Shown: piece after piece, positions 7,229-8,709 of the stretch
Layout: the number at the start of each line of letters is the position of its first letter
Numbering within the stretch: position 1 is the first letter of the stretch
Assembly: GCA_947258905.1 (NCBI GenBank)
Contig: CAMYKF010000718.1
Span: 1-8,709 of the forward strand
Length of the DNA: 8,709 nt
Direction: 5' to 3'
DNA from: an uncultured Pirellulaceae bacterium
GTDB taxonomy: Bacteria > Planctomycetota > Planctomycetia > Pirellulales > Pirellulaceae
Made by a program: the position numbers and the translations under genes
The notes under the pieces: generated by a model
Seen by the model: only the letters and a program-made list of their open reading frames with translations
The model's database searches: none
What the model was told of the DNA's origin: nothing

Positions 7229-7248
7229 GGCGGCGACACAATGCCGCC
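7229..7248. terminator. Perfect GC hairpin between the DUF3592 and NIPSNAP genes
   Basis: GGCGGC (7229-7234) and GCCGCC (7243-7248) form a perfect 6-bp stem with an 8-nt loop, 75 nt after the DUF3592 stop. In the minus direction no T-run follows (the stem is preceded, not followed, by AATTTT), so termination is uncertain. It lies in the 216-nt gap 7108-7323, which should also contain the promoter for the NIPSNAP-mod unit. No ModE-like palindrome or molybdenum-cofactor riboswitch was recognised in this gap. Confidence 0.3.
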
Positions 7249-7323
7249 AAAATTCGCGCTGAAGAATTCGCAAGCCGCACGGTCAACATCATTGGCCGCG
7301 TCTGCAGGCAAAAAGACGGCAGA

Positions 7324-7785
7324 TCAGGCAAACGAGGCAGTGGAATTCGCCGTCTTCCCGGACGATGACTTGCTGACAAACAAGGGCCAGCCAAATGCCA
7401 GACAAATGCCGATCCCGATCAGCATCACGACATAGGCTGAAGCAGGAAACTCCCTTTCCAGCACCGCTTCGGATGGAAGGTCTGGATTGTAAAAAACCTT
7501 CACATGCTGATTGCGCTGGTATTTGTCGGTCGTCGAGTGGGCAAAAAAAGACATGCCAGCGAAACAGACATTGCGGGACGAGTATTTTTTGCTTCCAACC
7601 CGGTATTCATATTCGACCACTGAGCGGTAAGTCCGCCCCGAACGTCTCATCTCCGACTGGACGACCTGGCCAGACGTTGCGGGCCAGTTGCCGCATTGAG
7701 TCGTCTTGTAGAATCCGTAGACCTGCAGCCCGAACAGGGCCACACCGCAAAGCAGTCCAAAAAGCCACTTGAGTTGGTTTGGCAT
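7324..7785 (-). CDS. DUF3592 family small membrane protein
   Basis: Encodes 153 residues with the DUF3592 layout: an N-terminal membrane segment (about 6-26), a soluble central domain, and a second membrane segment (about 115-136) followed by a short Ser/Thr/Lys-rich tail. The central domain has the family landmarks: WPATSGQVVQSE (34-45), a paired-strand stretch with VVEYEYRVGSKKYSS, and VKVFYNPDLPSEAVLE (95-110). No catalytic residues are evident and the family has no assigned function. Topology probably places both termini on the same side of the membrane. The ATG at 7785 has no clear Shine-Dalgarno site. It is divergent from the ureohydrolase gene, with 135 nt between them, and 216 nt upstream of the NIPSNAP gene, so it is probably a separate transcript from the mod unit. 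Confidence 0.8.
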   Translation of the reverse strand: MPNQLKWLFGLLCGVALFGLQVYGFYKTTQCGNWPATSGQVVQSEMRRSGRTYRSVVEYEYRVGSKKYSSRNVCFAGMSFFAHSTTDKYQRNQHVKVFYNPDLPSEAVLEREFPASAYVVMLIGIGICLAFGWPLFVSKSSSGKTANSTASFA

Positions 7786-7920
7786 GGGTCTGTTGTGTCC
7801 GAAAGCCTGCAGAATCTGTGCTTCAAACGCTAGAATTCCCTTCGTCGCTGGCCAGCCAATTGAAAGTCATTCGGGCCCGCCGGTTATTCCTCGATGGTGT
7901 TTATAAGGATTATTCCAGCC
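7786..7920. promoter_or_regulatory. Divergent intergenic region, presumed promoters for DUF3592 and ureohydrolase genes
   Basis: Both flanking genes start here, so promoters in both directions are expected. On the plus strand TTGAAA at 7860-7865 is a fair -35 candidate, but the sequence 17 nt downstream (GTTATT, 7883-7888) is only a weak -10. AAGGA at 7905-7909 is the likely ribosome binding site for the gene at 7921, with a rather long 11-nt spacing. No operator-like inverted repeat stood out. Confidence 0.3.
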
Positions 7921-8709
7921 ATGAAGTCACCGATCTCCGTTATTGGCATTCCATACGACGAACAATCTTCATTCCTTGCCGGCAGCGCCGGAGGACCAGC
8001 CGCCATCCGCCATGCTCTTCACAGCTCAGCTTCCAATACGTTTTGCGAGTCCGGATTCGACGTGGGCAATCACGACCGGATTATCGACGCCGGCGACGTC
8101 GAACCGGAATCGGGCCAGGGGGCGCGCGAAAAGATCGAGTCGGCCGTTGCAGAACTGGTCCAGTCAGGACACTGCGTGTTGTCGCTTGGCGGCGACCATT
8201 CGATTACCTGGCCGATCCTGCGCGGGTTTTCACAGCGCTACCCGCGTATCAACGTATTACATCTGGACGCGCACCCCGATTTGTACGACGAACTCGATGG
8301 CAATCGGTTTTCTCATGCCACGCCCATGGCCCGGGCTCTGGAAGATGGGTTGATCGGGCGACTGGTACAAGTTGGCATTCGCACGATGAACGGGCATCAA
8401 CAGCAACAGGCCGACCGGTTCGACGTCGAAGTGATTCCCATGAATCAGTGGCAACGCGACATGCAATTTCATTTCGATGGCCCGGTTTATCTGACACTCG
8501 ATCTGGATGTGCTGGATCCCGCCTGTGCGCCCGGCATCAGCCATTACGAACCCGGTGGCATGTCGACTCGAGATGTCATCTCCATCATTCAGGGCCTCGA
8601 TTGCGAGCTGGTCGGGGCCGATATCGTGGAGCTCAACCCGTCCCGCGACGTCAACGACATGACGGCCATGGTCGCGGCCAAACTGATGAAGGAGATTCTG
8701 GCCAAGCTT
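7921..8709 (+). CDS. Ureohydrolase (agmatinase / plant-type arginase family), 3' end cut by the window
   Basis: Mn-dependent cytoplasmic hydrolase releasing urea from a guanidino substrate (arginine or agmatine). There are 263 codons with no stop before the window ends. The last residues (MTAMVAAKLMKEILAKL) correspond to the extreme C-terminus of relatives, so only a few codons should be missing. The arginase-fold metal ligands are all present: H93 in GGDHS, D116, H118 and D120 in LDAHPD, and D194 and D196 in LDLDVLDP. H132 (SHAT) and E237 (ADIVELNP) match the active-site histidine and guanidinium-binding glutamate. LHLDAHPDLYDE, NRFSHATPMARALEDG, ISHYEPGG and NDMTAMVAAK resemble plant arginases, which group with bacterial agmatinases, more than classical bacterial arginase. 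The substrate is therefore left open. The ATG at 7921 is preferred over an in-frame ATG at 7894 because AAGGA lies between them and the family N-terminus aligns from here. Confidence 0.9.
   Translation, partial: MKSPISVIGIPYDEQSSFLAGSAGGPAAIRHALHSSASNTFCESGFDVGNHDRIIDAGDVEPESGQGAREKIESAVAELVQSGHCVLSLGGDHSITWPILRGFSQRYPRINVLHLDAHPDLYDELDGNRFSHATPMARALEDGLIGRLVQVGIRTMNGHQQQQADRFDVEVIPMNQWQRDMQFHFDGPVYLTLDLDVLDPACAPGISHYEPGGMSTRDVISIIQGLDCELVGADIVELNPSRDVNDMTAMVAAKLMKEILAKL

Noticed and set aside
7299..7318. Short inverted repeat CGTCT/AGACG with 10-nt loop
   Set aside because: Only 5 bp, large loop, overlapping nothing that would use it, and easily expected by chance.
7108..7323. Possible molybdenum-cofactor riboswitch or ModE operator ahead of the mod unit
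   Set aside because: Looked for a conserved structured leader or ModE-type palindrome and saw only one simple GC hairpin; nothing supports molybdate-specific control.
7104..7394. 96-codon minus-strand open frame spanning the DUF3592-NIPSNAP gap
   Set aside because: Overlaps the end of the DUF3592 gene and the start of the NIPSNAP gene in another frame, is arginine/proline-rich without domain character, and has no supporting ribosome binding site.

Overview
The window looks like a chromosomal segment from a member of the Planctomycetota (Pirellulaceae-like marine or freshwater relatives). This is inferred from three gene families together: a secreted NIPSNAP protein, a very large exported protein with an inverse-autotransporter-like barrel and a beta-helix region, and a small DUF3592 membrane protein. 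Moderately high GC and Shine-Dalgarno-led genes fit. No rRNA, tRNA, CRISPR array, insertion sequence or phage gene is visible.

Layout, left to right. Positions 143-3547 (minus strand) hold one giant gene for a surface or secreted protein: signal peptide, beta-barrel-like domain, short cysteine cluster, then a long parallel beta-helix-like region that includes three tandem copies of a roughly 100-residue module. Positions 3718-7107 (minus strand) hold a compact four-gene unit transcribed right to left: secreted NIPSNAP protein, modA (molybdate-binding lipoprotein), modB (permease) and modC (ATPase). The stop of the NIPSNAP gene overlaps the modA start (TGATG), modA and modB are 9 nt apart, and modB and modC are 16 nt apart. 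A hairpin with a T-run directly after modC is a good intrinsic terminator and separates this unit from the giant gene. Positions 7324-7785 (minus strand) encode a DUF3592 membrane protein. On the plus strand, divergent from it, a ureohydrolase gene starts at 7921 and runs off the right edge. It has all the arginase-family metal ligands and most resembles the plant-type arginase/agmatinase clade.

How the genes work together: ModA captures molybdate (or tungstate) outside the cytoplasmic membrane, ModB passes it through and ModC powers the import, supplying molybdenum cofactor enzymes. The tight coupling of a NIPSNAP gene ahead of modA is the least expected part of the locus. The giant protein, the DUF3592 protein and the ureohydrolase show no clear functional link to molybdate uptake.

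I found no convincing wholly new multi-gene system. The points most worth following up are the NIPSNAP-modABC unit and the barrel, cysteine-cluster and beta-helix architecture of the giant protein.
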